Position numbers and translations under genes: made by a program
NCBI GenBank assembly: GCA_022769845.1
Contig: JALEIO010000039.1
Location: 1 to 20,750, forward strand
DNA length: 20,750 nucleotides
Source of the DNA: Oscillospiraceae bacterium
GTDB taxonomy: Bacteria > Bacillota > Clostridia > UMGS1810
Direction of reading: 5' to 3'
Notes under the pieces: model-generated
Database searches by the model: none
Seen by the model: only the letters and a program-made list of their open reading frames with translations
Told to the model about the DNA's origin: nothing
Shown: positions 1 to 6,564 of the stretch, piece by piece
Numbering within the stretch: position 1 is the stretch's first letter
How the letters are laid out: each line of letters starts with the position of its first letter

Positions 1-1050
1 AAATTTAATGATTTTTTCCTCGTTGCTGTCATCCTTCGCAAGAATAGGCATAGGAATTGTGTCCAAAAGACCCGAAGCGTATTTTAAAAGCCTGTCCACG
101 CCGTCCTTTGTAGCCGCCGAGATTTCAAACACCTCATAGCCTCTGTTTTTCATTTCACTGCAAAAGCCCGCATATATGCTTTCATCAAATACAATATCCT
201 TTTTGTTTGCCGCAACAATCTGTTTTTTCTTGGCAAGCTCGGGATTGTATTTTTTTATTTCATCGTTGATTTTGTCAAAATCTTCAACTGGATTTCTGCC
301 TTCAATGCCCGACGCGTCCACAACGTGAATGAGCAGTCTTGTGCGCTCAACGTGCTTTAAAAATTCGTGTCCCAATCCTATTCCTTCGCTTGCGCCCTCA
401 ATAATTCCCGGAATATCTGCCATAACAAAGCTGTTTCCGGCGCCAAGGTCAACAACACCGAGGTTAGGCTCAAGCGTGGTAAAATGATAATTTGCAATTT
501 TCGGGCGCGCGTCGCTGACAACCGACAAAAGCGTAGATTTGCCGACATTAGGAAATCCCACCAAGCCAACATCAGCAAGAAGCTTTAATTCAAGCTTTAT
601 TTCACGTTTTTCGCCATCGGTTCCGCTTTTTGCAAACCGCGGAATTTGCCGAGTGGGCGTTGCAAAATGGCTGTTTCCCCAGCCGCCGCTGCCTCCCTTT
701 GCAATTACAAGACGCTGACCGAGCTTATTTAAATCGGCAATAATTTTGTCGGTGTTCGCGTCCTTTACAAGCGTTCCTATTGGCACCGTAACCACCAAAT
801 CTTCTCCGTTTTTACCCGAGCATCGCGCTGCTTTGCCGTCACCGCCGTTTTGCGCCTTATACTGCTTTCTGTATCTAAAATCCGCAAGCGTGCTCACCTT
901 ATCGTCAACCGCCAGAATAACGTCTCCGCCGTTTCCGCCGTCGCCGCCGTCCGGACCGCCCGCCGCAACATATTTTTCTCTGTGAAATGAAACAAGACCG
1001 TTTCCGCCGTTTCCTGCTTCTATATAAATTGTAGCTGTATCTGCCAGCAT
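1..1050 (-). CDS. obgE: GTPase Obg/CgtA, 3' end outside window
   Basis: Ribosome-associated GTPase of the Obg family, which acts in 50S subunit maturation and stress signalling. The 350 codons in the window start at the ATG at 1048-1050, preceded by an AAAGGAGGT ribosome site. Residues 1-158 are the glycine-rich Obg fold (NGGNG, GGPDGGDGG). The G domain follows with G1 GFPNVGKS (165-172), the switch threonines TT (191-192), G3 DIPG (212-215), G4 NKKD (282-285) and G5 SAA (311-313). Family members are about 430 residues long, so most of the C-terminal OCT domain lies beyond base 1. It is the last visible gene of the rplU-prp-rpmA-obgE order that is standard in Firmicutes. A hairpin separates it from rpmA, so it may also be expressed from its own start. 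Identity is very secure; the reading frame runs open to the window edge. Confidence 0.97.
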   Translation of the reverse strand, partial: MLADTATIYIEAGNGGNGLVSFHREKYVAAGGPDGGDGGNGGDVILAVDDKVSTLADFRYRKQYKAQNGGDGKAARCSGKNGEDLVVTVPIGTLVKDANTDKIIADLNKLGQRLVIAKGGSGGWGNSHFATPTRQIPRFAKSGTDGEKREIKLELKLLADVGLVGFPNVGKSTLLSVVSDARPKIANYHFTTLEPNLGVVDLGAGNSFVMADIPGIIEGASEGIGLGHEFLKHVERTRLLIHVVDASGIEGRNPVEDFDKINDEIKKYNPELAKKKQIVAANKKDIVFDESIYAGFCSEMKNRGYEVFEISAATKDGVDRLLKYASGLLDTIPMPILAKDDSNEEKIIKF

Positions 1051-1108
1051 ACAAATACCTCCTTTGTAAAATTCCGACTGCAATACTGTAAAAAAGTTAC
1101 ATATTATA

Positions 1109-1142
1109 CAATAAAAGGGTTGACTAATTTTTCAGCCAACCC
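1109..1142 (-). terminator. Hairpin terminator/attenuator between rpmA and obgE
   Basis: Read on the minus strand, the arms GGGTTGGCT and AGTCAACCC form nine pairs (one G-U) around an 8-nt loop and are followed by TTTTATT. It lies 20 nt past the rpmA stop and would end or attenuate the L21/L27 transcript before obgE. Just downstream, plus-strand ATTATA at 1103-1108 reads TATAAT on the minus strand, but I see no convincing -35 box, so a separate obgE promoter is only possible. Confidence 0.7.
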
Positions 1143-1162
1143 CTTCAAATCCTAAAAATTCA

Positions 1163-1447
1163 TTATTCGGCAATTTCGTAAACACTAACCTGTTTTTTGT
1201 CCTTGCCAACTCTTTCAAATTTAACTTTTCCGTCAACAACTGCAAAGAGAGTGTCATCACTGCCCTTTTTAACGTTTACGCCGGGATGAATTTTAGTTCC
1301 TCTCTGTCTGACCAAGATATTGCCCGACAATACAAACTGACCGTCGCCTCTTTTAACGCCAAGTCTTTTGGACTCACTGTCACGACCGTTCTTTGTGCTG
1401 CCGACACCTTTTTTATGAGCAAACAGTTCAAGATTTAATTTAAACAT
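1163..1447 (-). CDS. rpmA: 50S ribosomal protein bL27
   Basis: Large-subunit protein bL27, whose N-terminus reaches the peptidyl transferase centre. The 94 residues show the L27 core, including HKKGVGSTKNGRDS, RGTKIHPG and a basic C-terminal half. The protein begins MFKLNLELFAHKKG. This is the extended Firmicutes-type N-terminus, in which the residues up to the LELFA motif are removed by the cysteine protease Prp to expose the AHKKG or HKKG end; the exact cut is known from the family, not seen here. The gene for that protease lies immediately upstream, 3 nt away. The ribosome site GGAGGTG sits inside the end of prp, so the two genes are probably co-translated. Length is normal for the family. 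Confidence 0.98.
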   Translation of the reverse strand: MFKLNLELFAHKKGVGSTKNGRDSESKRLGVKRGDGQFVLSGNILVRQRGTKIHPGVNVKKGSDDTLFAVVDGKVKFERVGKDKKQVSVYEIAE

Positions 1448-1450
1448 TAA

Positions 1451-1780
1451 TTACACCTCCAAATCAGAAATACTGATACAATCGGAATACTGCTTTTGTA
1501 AATCGGTTAAAAATAAGTACATACTTTCCAAAAGAACATTTGCCTTTTCGCGCTTTTTTTCTTCTATATCGCAGGGAAGCACAAAATACAAATATCCGTT
1601 ATCCGTTTCATAGCCAACCTTTATGCCTGCAACATTTTCAATACCGTTTGCCGTCATATAGCTTACCGCCGACAGTGCGGAGCAAACAATGTCATTTTCG
1701 TCCGAAAAGTGCGCGTGGCCGTCAAATTCAGCCTTCACTATATTCTTATTTTTATCACGATAAATTTTAATATTCGTCAT
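1451..1780 (-). CDS. prp: Ribosomal-processing cysteine protease Prp
   Basis: Small cysteine protease that cleaves the N-terminal extension of bL27 in Firmicutes and related phyla. The 109-residue product has the Prp/YsxB layout. The catalytic histidine is His22 in DGHAHFS, and the catalytic cysteine is Cys33 in DIVCSALSAVSY, where the C-[ST]-A-[LV]-S block is family-typical. It is sandwiched between rplU and rpmA, the conserved position for this gene. Its ATG shares one base with the rplU stop codon (TAATG), which indicates translational coupling, and its 3' end carries the rpmA ribosome site. Older annotations call this family DUF464 or YsxB. Both catalytic residues are intact. Confidence 0.95.
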   Translation of the reverse strand: MTNIKIYRDKNKNIVKAEFDGHAHFSDENDIVCSALSAVSYMTANGIENVAGIKVGYETDNGYLYFVLPCDIEEKKREKANVLLESMYLFLTDLQKQYSDCISISDLEV

Positions 1781-2088
1781 TACGCATTAATTTTTTCAAT
1801 CTTAACCTTTGTATAGGGCTGTCTGTGACCCTGTTTGGTTTTTGACCCTTTTTTGGGCTTGTACTTAAACACAATAATTTTCTTTGCTTTACCGTTTTTT
1901 ACAACAGTTGCGTCAACGCTTGCACCCTCAACAACAGGTGTGCCGATAACAGTGTTATCACCCGACACGCAAAGAACCTTGTCAAATTTAACAGTATCGC
2001 CTTCGTTAGCTTCAAGTTTTTCAATAAAAACAACATCACCTTCGGAAACCTTGTACTGTTTTCCTCCCGTTAATATAACAGCGTACAT
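1780..2088 (-). CDS. rplU: 50S ribosomal protein bL21
   Basis: Large-subunit protein bL21, which binds 23S rRNA and contacts bL20. I place the start at the ATG at 2086-2088, giving 102 residues that begin MYAVILTGGKQYKVSEGD, because AAGGAGGT lies 9 nt upstream and this is the family-typical start. An in-frame ATG at 2184 would add 32 residues made from the leader RNA and does not match the family. The C-terminal signature KYKPKKGSKTKQGHRQ is clear. It is the first gene of the rplU-prp-rpmA-obgE operon and overlaps prp by one base. A promoter and a structured leader precede it, consistent with autogenous control of this operon in Firmicutes. Confidence 0.97.
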   Translation of the reverse strand: MYAVILTGGKQYKVSEGDVVFIEKLEANEGDTVKFDKVLCVSGDNTVIGTPVVEGASVDATVVKNGKAKKIIVFKYKPKKGSKTKQGHRQPYTKVKIEKINA

Positions 2089-2168
2089 AAAATATGCACC
2101 TCCTTTTGTTTTCTCGCTAAAAATAAGGTTCTGCACACGGCAGATTAAAACCCATTCTATGCGGTTAC
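2089..2168 (-). promoter_or_regulatory. Structured 5' leader of rplU, candidate L21 leader
   Basis: The roughly 80-nt leader between the promoter and rplU contains a hairpin at 2127-2152. On the minus strand GGTT pairs with AACC and CTGC with GCAG around a CGTGT loop, with a one-sided TTAAT bulge. Its position and size fit the ribosomal-protein leaders (L21 leader) known upstream of rplU in Firmicutes. I see the hairpin directly; assignment to that RNA family is inference and needs a covariance-model search. Confidence 0.5.
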
Positions 2169-2174
2169 CGATAT

Positions 2175-2203
2175 ATTTTAACATAAAATATTTAACTTGT
2201 CAA
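2175..2203 (-). promoter_or_regulatory. Sigma-A promoter of the rplU operon
   Basis: On the minus strand TTGACA (2198-2203) is followed after exactly 17 bp by TAAAAT (2175-2180). The -35 box is perfect and the -10 box differs from TATAAT at one position. Transcription would start near 2168, giving a leader of about 80 nt before the rplU ATG. Confidence 0.8.
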
Positions 2204-2237
2204 ACATTTTTTTGTAAAAATATAAATTTTGATAATT

Positions 2238-2272
2238 TAAAAGCATTTTGCATTAAAATATCAAATGCAAAA
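2238..2272 (-). terminator. Possible terminator of the pyk-oadB operon
   Basis: Eighteen bases past the stop of the 44-residue gene, the minus strand has TTTTGCATT and AATGCAAAA, a perfect 9-bp inverted repeat with a 9-nt loop. It is followed, after three bases, by TTTT. The stem is AT-rich and the T run is short, so it is a weak or bidirectional terminator at best. Its location between two operons supports the role. Confidence 0.45.
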
Positions 2273-2289
2273 CTCATTAACGGCATATT

Positions 2290-2424
2290 TTATTCATTGC
2301 CGCGAGAAAATTTGTTGAGCAGCATTGTAATGATGATTATAATGCCGATTACGGCAAAAATCGTGAGCATACCATAGAGCATATAGCGCAAATTATATAC
2401 AAAATTCATAGGATTTATATTCAT
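2290..2424 (-). CDS. 44-residue membrane protein next to decarboxylase beta subunit
   Basis: A short open frame, starting at the ATG at 2422-2424 with AAAGGAG 7 nt upstream, encodes 44 residues. They begin MNINPMNFVYNLRYMLYGML and end KFSRGNE. A single hydrophobic helix spans roughly residues 16-36 (with TIFAVIGIIIIITMLL), followed by a short basic tail. The gene lies 20 nt after the decarboxylase beta gene in the same direction and before the operon's presumed terminator. A one-helix protein in this position recalls the gamma (OadG-like) subunits of Na+-translocating decarboxylases, which anchor and stabilise the pump, but I cannot show sequence homology in so short a chain. The strong ribosome site and operon position make it likely to be translated; the OadG-like role is inference. 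Confidence 0.65.
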   Translation of the reverse strand: MNINPMNFVYNLRYMLYGMLTIFAVIGIIIIITMLLNKFSRGNE

Positions 2425-2444
2425 AATTTTCTCCTTTCAAATTC

Positions 2445-3545
2445 TTATTTCATAAAGAAATTGAGAATTAATCCGCCTGCTATAACCGAGGCAATCTGCC
2501 CTGACACGTTAACACCTATTGAATGCATAAGAAGGTGATTTTGCTTATCCTCGGCAAGCCCCATTTTATGTACGGTTCTTCCGGACATAGGAAACGCCGA
2601 AATACCCGCCGCGCCAATCATAGGATTGATTTTCTTCTTTAAAAACAGGTTTAAAAATTTTGCAAAAATCACGCCGCCGGCGGTATCGAATATAAACGCC
2701 ACAAGACCGAGCCCGAGAATGAGAAGCGTTTCAAAGCGCAAAAAGCTTTCCGCCTGCATTTGCGATGCTATTGTAATGCCCAAAAATATTGTAACAAGGT
2801 TTGCAAGCACCTTTTGAGCCGTTTCGGAAAGCGAATTTAACACGCCGCACTCTCTTATAAGATTGCCGAACATCAAAAATCCGATAAGCGACACCGACGC
2901 AGGCGATACAATGCCTGCAACAATGGTAATTGCAATGGGAAAAATAATTCTTGTGCGCTTGGACACGCTTTTCTGCTCGTAATCCATTCGTATCATACGC
3001 TCTTTTTTTGTAGTAAGAAGCTTTATAACGGGCGGCTGAATAATCGGCACAAGCGCCATATACGAATAAGCCGCAACCATAATTGCGCCAAGATATTTTG
3101 AATTGAGCATCTGCGCAACAACAATGGACGTAGGTCCGTCCGCCGCGCCGATAACCGCAATTGACGCTGCGTCTTTTATATCGAAAAACACCGAAGCGGT
3201 ACAAAGCGTAAAAAATATGCCAAACTGCGCCGCCGCGCCGAATATCATAAGCTTGGGATTTGTTAAAATCGGTCCGAAGTCAATCATAGCGCCTATTCCG
3301 ATAAACAAAATCAGCGGAAAAAGCTCGTTTGCAATTCCCGCGTTATACAGCGTTGTGAGAGCACCCTCGCTGCCCACCGCGCCCGAAAACGGAATATTTA
3401 CCAAAATTGCCCCGAAGCCTATCGGCAAAAGCAGTGTGGGCTCCATATCCTTTTTAATTGCGAGATAAATCAGCACTCCGCCGATTATCCACATAATAAT
3501 CTGACCTATTGAAATGCTTGCCAGATTGTTTAAAATGTCGCTCAT
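2445..3545 (-). CDS. Na+-translocating decarboxylase beta subunit (OadB/GcdB/MmdB family)
   Basis: Integral membrane subunit that decarboxylates carboxybiotin and exports Na+ in oxaloacetate, methylmalonyl-CoA or glutaconyl-CoA decarboxylases. The 366-residue, very hydrophobic chain carries the family blocks GAADGPTSIVVAQML, AYSYMALVPIIQPP and NPMIGAAGISAFPMSGR. Asp136, Asn307, Ser316 and Arg323 sit where the Klebsiella OadB residues Asp203, Asn373, Ser382 and Arg389 are expected, and the Asn-Ser-Arg spacing is identical, so the ion path looks intact. The start has AAGGAG 8 nt upstream. The gene follows pyruvate kinase by 18 nt and precedes a one-helix protein by 20 nt. No carboxyltransferase (alpha) or biotin-carrier gene is in the window, so the substrate cannot be told; I leave the symbol blank for that reason. 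Confidence 0.92.
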   Translation of the reverse strand: MSDILNNLASISIGQIIMWIIGGVLIYLAIKKDMEPTLLLPIGFGAILVNIPFSGAVGSEGALTTLYNAGIANELFPLILFIGIGAMIDFGPILTNPKLMIFGAAAQFGIFFTLCTASVFFDIKDAASIAVIGAADGPTSIVVAQMLNSKYLGAIMVAAYSYMALVPIIQPPVIKLLTTKKERMIRMDYEQKSVSKRTRIIFPIAITIVAGIVSPASVSLIGFLMFGNLIRECGVLNSLSETAQKVLANLVTIFLGITIASQMQAESFLRFETLLILGLGLVAFIFDTAGGVIFAKFLNLFLKKKINPMIGAAGISAFPMSGRTVHKMGLAEDKQNHLLMHSIGVNVSGQIASVIAGGLILNFFMK

Positions 3546-3563
3546 TTTTGTTCTCCTTAATAT

Positions 3564-4997
3564 TTATTTTACGTCATTGCTTACTATTTCAACCTTCATA
3601 ATATTTGTATTTCCCGGCGTGTCAAGCGGTATGCCTGCGATAATGACCACTCTGTCCCCTACCGACACCATATCAATCTGCTTTGCGCAGTCGATAGCGT
3701 GGCAGAAAAGATCATCGCTCGTTTTTTGAAAACGCGAAAGCACCGGATAAACGCCCCACGAAAGAGCAAGCTGATTAAAGGTTTTTTCAACAGGTGTGGG
3801 AGCGATAATGGGCTGCGGCGGACGGAATTTTGACATTCTTCGCGCCGTTTGACCGTATTTTGAAAGCGCAACAATAGCTTGAGCTTTTATGTCGCGCGCC
3901 GTTGTGCAGGCGGCGTCACATACCGCGTTTGTAATGTCCGAAGTGTCAAGGTCGTAATCAACTCCCTTGTAAACATTCATACCGAAAGCGTCTTTTTCAG
4001 CCTGTTCAACGATTTTCGCCATAACCTTAACTGCCGTAATCGGGTATTTGCCCGCCGCCGTTTCGCCCGACAGCATAACCGCGGACGTGCCGTCAAAAAC
4101 GGCATTTGCAACATCGGTAATTTCCGCTCTTGTAGGAGTCGGATATGACATCATAGAATCAAGCATTTGCGTTGCGGTGATAACCATTTTCCCCGATTTA
4201 TAGCACTGCTTTATAAATCTTTTTTGAATACCGGGCAAAAGCTCGTATTCGATTTCAACGCCAAGGTCGCCGCGCGCAACCATAATTCCGTCCGACGCCT
4301 CCAAAATTTCGTCAAAATTGCAAATTCCCTCGGAATTTTCTATTTTTGAAACAATTTTTATAGAATGACCGCCGTTGTAATTTATAAACTTGCGAAGCGC
4401 AATAACATCCTCTTTGTTTCGCACAAACGACGCGGCAACAAAATCAACGTCGTTTTCAATGCCGAACAGAATATCGCTTTTGTCACGTTCACTTAAGTAC
4501 GGCATAGAAATCGGCACATTCGGAAGATTTATTCCTTTTTTGTCCGACAAAATACCGCCGCATACAACTCTGCACTCGGCAAAATCATCGCCCGCTTTAA
4601 TCACGCAGAGTTCAATTTTACCGTCGTCCAAAAGAATCTTTGTGCCTTCGGTAAGCTGTGACGGAAGCTTTGAAAATGTAACGCTTACTTCCTTTTCACT
4701 GCCTTCAACGTCGTTTGAACGAAGGGTGAAAATATCCCCCTCTTTTAATGTTATCTTGCCGTTTTTAAAATTTTTAACCCTTATTTCGGGGCCTTTTGTA
4801 TCCAGCATAATCGCAACAGGAGCGTTTAATCGTTTTCGTACTTTTTTAACTGTTTCAATGTTTTCTTTATGATAATCATGGTCACCATGTGAAAAATTAA
4901 GTCTGGCAACATTCATACCTGCCAAAATCATTTTTTCAATCATATCTTCGCTGCAGCAGGAAGGTCCTATGGTGCAAACAATTTTTGTTTTCCTCAT
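3564..4997 (-). CDS. pyk: Pyruvate kinase
   Basis: Last step of glycolysis: phosphoenolpyruvate + ADP to pyruvate + ATP. I choose the ATG at 4995-4997 (477 residues, beginning MRKTKIVCTIGP), the family-typical start. Earlier in-frame ATGs would add up to 23 residues of promoter-like sequence. Visible motifs are MNVARLNFSHG (28-38, with the nucleotide and K+ ligands Arg32, Asn34, Ser36), LDTKGPEIR (65-73), KIENSEGI, the MVARGDLGVE metal and active-site block and the MVITATQMLDSM/PTRAE block. Thr67 and Glu71 in DTKGPE are the pattern of K+-dependent enzymes. It lacks the extra C-terminal PEP-utiliser-like domain found in Bacillus pyruvate kinase (about 585 residues). A GGGGAG ribosome site lies 13 nt upstream, longer than ideal. 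It is first in an operon with the decarboxylase beta gene. Confidence 0.97.
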   Translation of the reverse strand: MRKTKIVCTIGPSCCSEDMIEKMILAGMNVARLNFSHGDHDYHKENIETVKKVRKRLNAPVAIMLDTKGPEIRVKNFKNGKITLKEGDIFTLRSNDVEGSEKEVSVTFSKLPSQLTEGTKILLDDGKIELCVIKAGDDFAECRVVCGGILSDKKGINLPNVPISMPYLSERDKSDILFGIENDVDFVAASFVRNKEDVIALRKFINYNGGHSIKIVSKIENSEGICNFDEILEASDGIMVARGDLGVEIEYELLPGIQKRFIKQCYKSGKMVITATQMLDSMMSYPTPTRAEITDVANAVFDGTSAVMLSGETAAGKYPITAVKVMAKIVEQAEKDAFGMNVYKGVDYDLDTSDITNAVCDAACTTARDIKAQAIVALSKYGQTARRMSKFRPPQPIIAPTPVEKTFNQLALSWGVYPVLSRFQKTSDDLFCHAIDCAKQIDMVSVGDRVVIIAGIPLDTPGNTNIMKVEIVSNDVK

Positions 4998-5162
4998 TTT
5001 TTCACTACATCTCCCCATTATAAAAACTGTATTAATAATATTATCATTTTTACGGTAAATAATCAATATTTTTTACCAAAAATTTTACAAAAATTTACCG
5101 CTGCATATTTTTTTAGAAATTGGAAATGATAGGAATAAATTTTATAGATTGGAGAAATTAAA
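4998..5162. promoter_or_regulatory. Divergent control region between pyk and alcohol dehydrogenase
   Basis: This AT-rich spacer must hold both divergent promoters. On the minus strand TATAAT occurs at 5017-5022, but without a good -35 box and very close to the pyk start. An 11-bp palindrome TTTAC-G-GTAAA lies at 5049-5059. CGGTAAAT (5053-5060) and ATTTACCG (5093-5100) form a perfect 8-bp inverted repeat. TTTAC recurs at 5072, 5084 and 5094. The repeats look like an operator cluster; no known regulator's site is matched. Confidence 0.4.
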
Positions 5163-6380
5163 ATGAAAAGATTTACTCTGCCGAGAGATTTATACCACGG
5201 AAAAGGCGCGCTTGAAGCATTAAAAAGCTTTGAAGGAAGGCGGGCTATGATACTTTCGGGCGGCGGCTCAATGCGAAAATCGGGATTTTTGGAAAAAGCT
5301 GAAGCATATTTAAAGGAAGCGGGAATGGAGGTTGAATTTTTTGAAGGAATAGAAAGTGACCCGTCGGTTGAAACGGTAATGAGGGGTGCAGACGCGATGG
5401 AAAAATTCAAGCCCGACTGGATTGTCGCAATCGGCGGCGGCTCGCCCATTGACGCAGCAAAAGCTATGTGGATAAAATACGAATATCCCGACATAACCTT
5501 TGAAGATATGTGCAAGGTTTTTGCAATTCCCAAACTTCGCCGCAAAGCACATTTCTGCGCGGTTTCGTCAACCTCCGGAACAGCAACCGAGGTTACGGCA
5601 TTTTCAATTATCACCGATTATACAAAGGGCATAAAATATCCTATTGCCGATTTTGAAATAACGCCCGACGTTGCAATAGTTGACCCCGACCTTGTCGCAA
5701 CGCTTCCGAAAAAACTTATTGCGCACACAGGAATGGACGCCATGACGCACTCTATTGAAGCATATGTTTCCACCGCTCACACCGATTACACCGACCCGCT
5801 TGCTCTGCACGCAATAAAAATGATAAACGAGGATTTATTGGGCTCATACAACGGCGATTTGGAAAAAAGAGAAAAAATGCACAATGCGCAATGCCTTGCC
5901 GGAATGGCTTTTTCCAACGCACTTTTAGGAATTGTTCATTCAATGGCACATAAAACGGGCGCGGCATTTGCCGACAAAGGCGCGCATATAATTCACGGCG
6001 CGGCAAATGCTATGTATCTTCCGAAGGTTATATCATTCAACTCAAAAAATCCGGAAGCAAAAAAACGCTACGGCGAAATTGCAGACCTTATAAAGCTCGG
6101 CGGTGAAAGCGCTGACGAAAAAATACAAAGACTTATAAAAAGACTTCGCGATATGCAAAAAGAGCTTAATATTCCGATGTGCATAAAAAATTACGGTTCC
6201 GACTCCTACCCTGCCGAAAACGGATTTGTGTCGGAGGATGTTTTCTTGAGCCGCCTTTCCGACATTGCCAAAAATGCAGTTGCCGACGCGTGCACACTGT
6301 CAAATCCGAGACAGATTTCGGAACCGGAAATGGAAAAACTTTTAAAATGCTGCTACTACGATACTGAAGTAGATTTTTAA
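5163..6380 (+). CDS. Iron-containing alcohol dehydrogenase
   Basis: Cytosolic group III (Fe-type) alcohol dehydrogenase, probably reducing aldehydes to alcohols with NAD(P)H in fermentation. The 405 residues start MKRFTLPRDLYHGKGA, with GGAG 8 nt before the ATG. The dinucleotide loop is GGGSPIDAAKAMW (91-103) and a second family block is SSTSGTATEVTAFSII (135-150). The metal site reads TGMDAMTHSIEAY with Asp192 and His196, then GIVHSMAHKTGA with His259, and a final histidine in HIIHGAANA (His278). The last two ligands are 19 residues apart rather than 14 as in FucO, i.e. a short insertion of the kind seen in a clostridial subfamily. The gene stands alone, divergent from pyk and closed by its own terminator. 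The physiological substrate cannot be inferred; butanol or propanediol dehydrogenase names would be guesses. Confidence 0.93.
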   Translation: MKRFTLPRDLYHGKGALEALKSFEGRRAMILSGGGSMRKSGFLEKAEAYLKEAGMEVEFFEGIESDPSVETVMRGADAMEKFKPDWIVAIGGGSPIDAAKAMWIKYEYPDITFEDMCKVFAIPKLRRKAHFCAVSSTSGTATEVTAFSIITDYTKGIKYPIADFEITPDVAIVDPDLVATLPKKLIAHTGMDAMTHSIEAYVSTAHTDYTDPLALHAIKMINEDLLGSYNGDLEKREKMHNAQCLAGMAFSNALLGIVHSMAHKTGAAFADKGAHIIHGAANAMYLPKVISFNSKNPEAKKRYGEIADLIKLGGESADEKIQRLIKRLRDMQKELNIPMCIKNYGSDSYPAENGFVSEDVFLSRLSDIAKNAVADACTLSNPRQISEPEMEKLLKCCYYDTEVDF

Positions 6381-6403
6381 AACTTTTTAAATATTTTGTT
6401 AAT

Positions 6404-6440
6404 AATAACGGCGATTTTACTTTTCGCCGTTATTTTTTTT
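6404..6440 (+). terminator. Rho-independent terminator after alcohol dehydrogenase
   Basis: AATAACGGCGA and TCGCCGTTATT form a perfect 11-bp stem with a 9-nt loop, and the second arm runs into eight T residues. It sits 23 nt past the stop codon and is one of the clearest terminators in the window. Confidence 0.95.
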
Positions 6441-6464
6441 GGTATATTGCCCATAATTTTTCAT

Positions 6465-6493
6465 TTGACTAATTTAACATAATACGCTATAAT
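6465..6493 (+). promoter_or_regulatory. Sigma-A promoter of nfnAB
   Basis: TTGACT (6465-6470), a 17-bp spacer and a perfect TATAAT (6488-6493) lie between the alcohol dehydrogenase terminator and nfnA. The predicted start near 6500 leaves a leader of about 65 nt. No operator repeat is evident around it. Confidence 0.88.
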
Positions 6494-6564
6494 TTAATAG
6501 TATCTGTTTTTGTATAGATATATATATGGATATACGGAGAATTTTAAATAAAGGAGTAATCGGA

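Noticed and set aside
1835..2377. A 180-codon plus-strand open frame opposite rplU
   Set aside because: It lies antisense to the certain rplU gene and its leader, has no ribosome site and no recognisable domain; it is a by-product of codon bias.
2731..3204. A 157-codon frame inside the decarboxylase beta gene
   Set aside because: Same strand, shifted frame, with an implausible Cys/Arg/Tyr-rich composition; the overlapping frame has clear family motifs.
4998..5066. N-terminal extension of pyruvate kinase by up to 23 residues
   Set aside because: The added residues would come from promoter-like AT-rich DNA containing TATAAT, and the family starts at MRKTKIV.
5120..5148. TTGGAA-17-TATAGA as the promoter of the alcohol dehydrogenase gene
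   Set aside because: Transcription would begin near 5155, after the GGAG ribosome site and only a few bases before the ATG, so it cannot make a normally translated mRNA. The true promoter is probably further upstream in the repeats but I could not identify it.
5063..5614. A 183-codon minus-strand frame across the start of the alcohol dehydrogenase gene
   Set aside because: Antisense to a secure enzyme gene, without ribosome site or family resemblance.
6526..6564. Earlier ATG for nfnA
   Set aside because: It lies in the leader without a ribosome site, whereas the ATG at 6565 has AAGGAG at ideal spacing and family-typical sequence.
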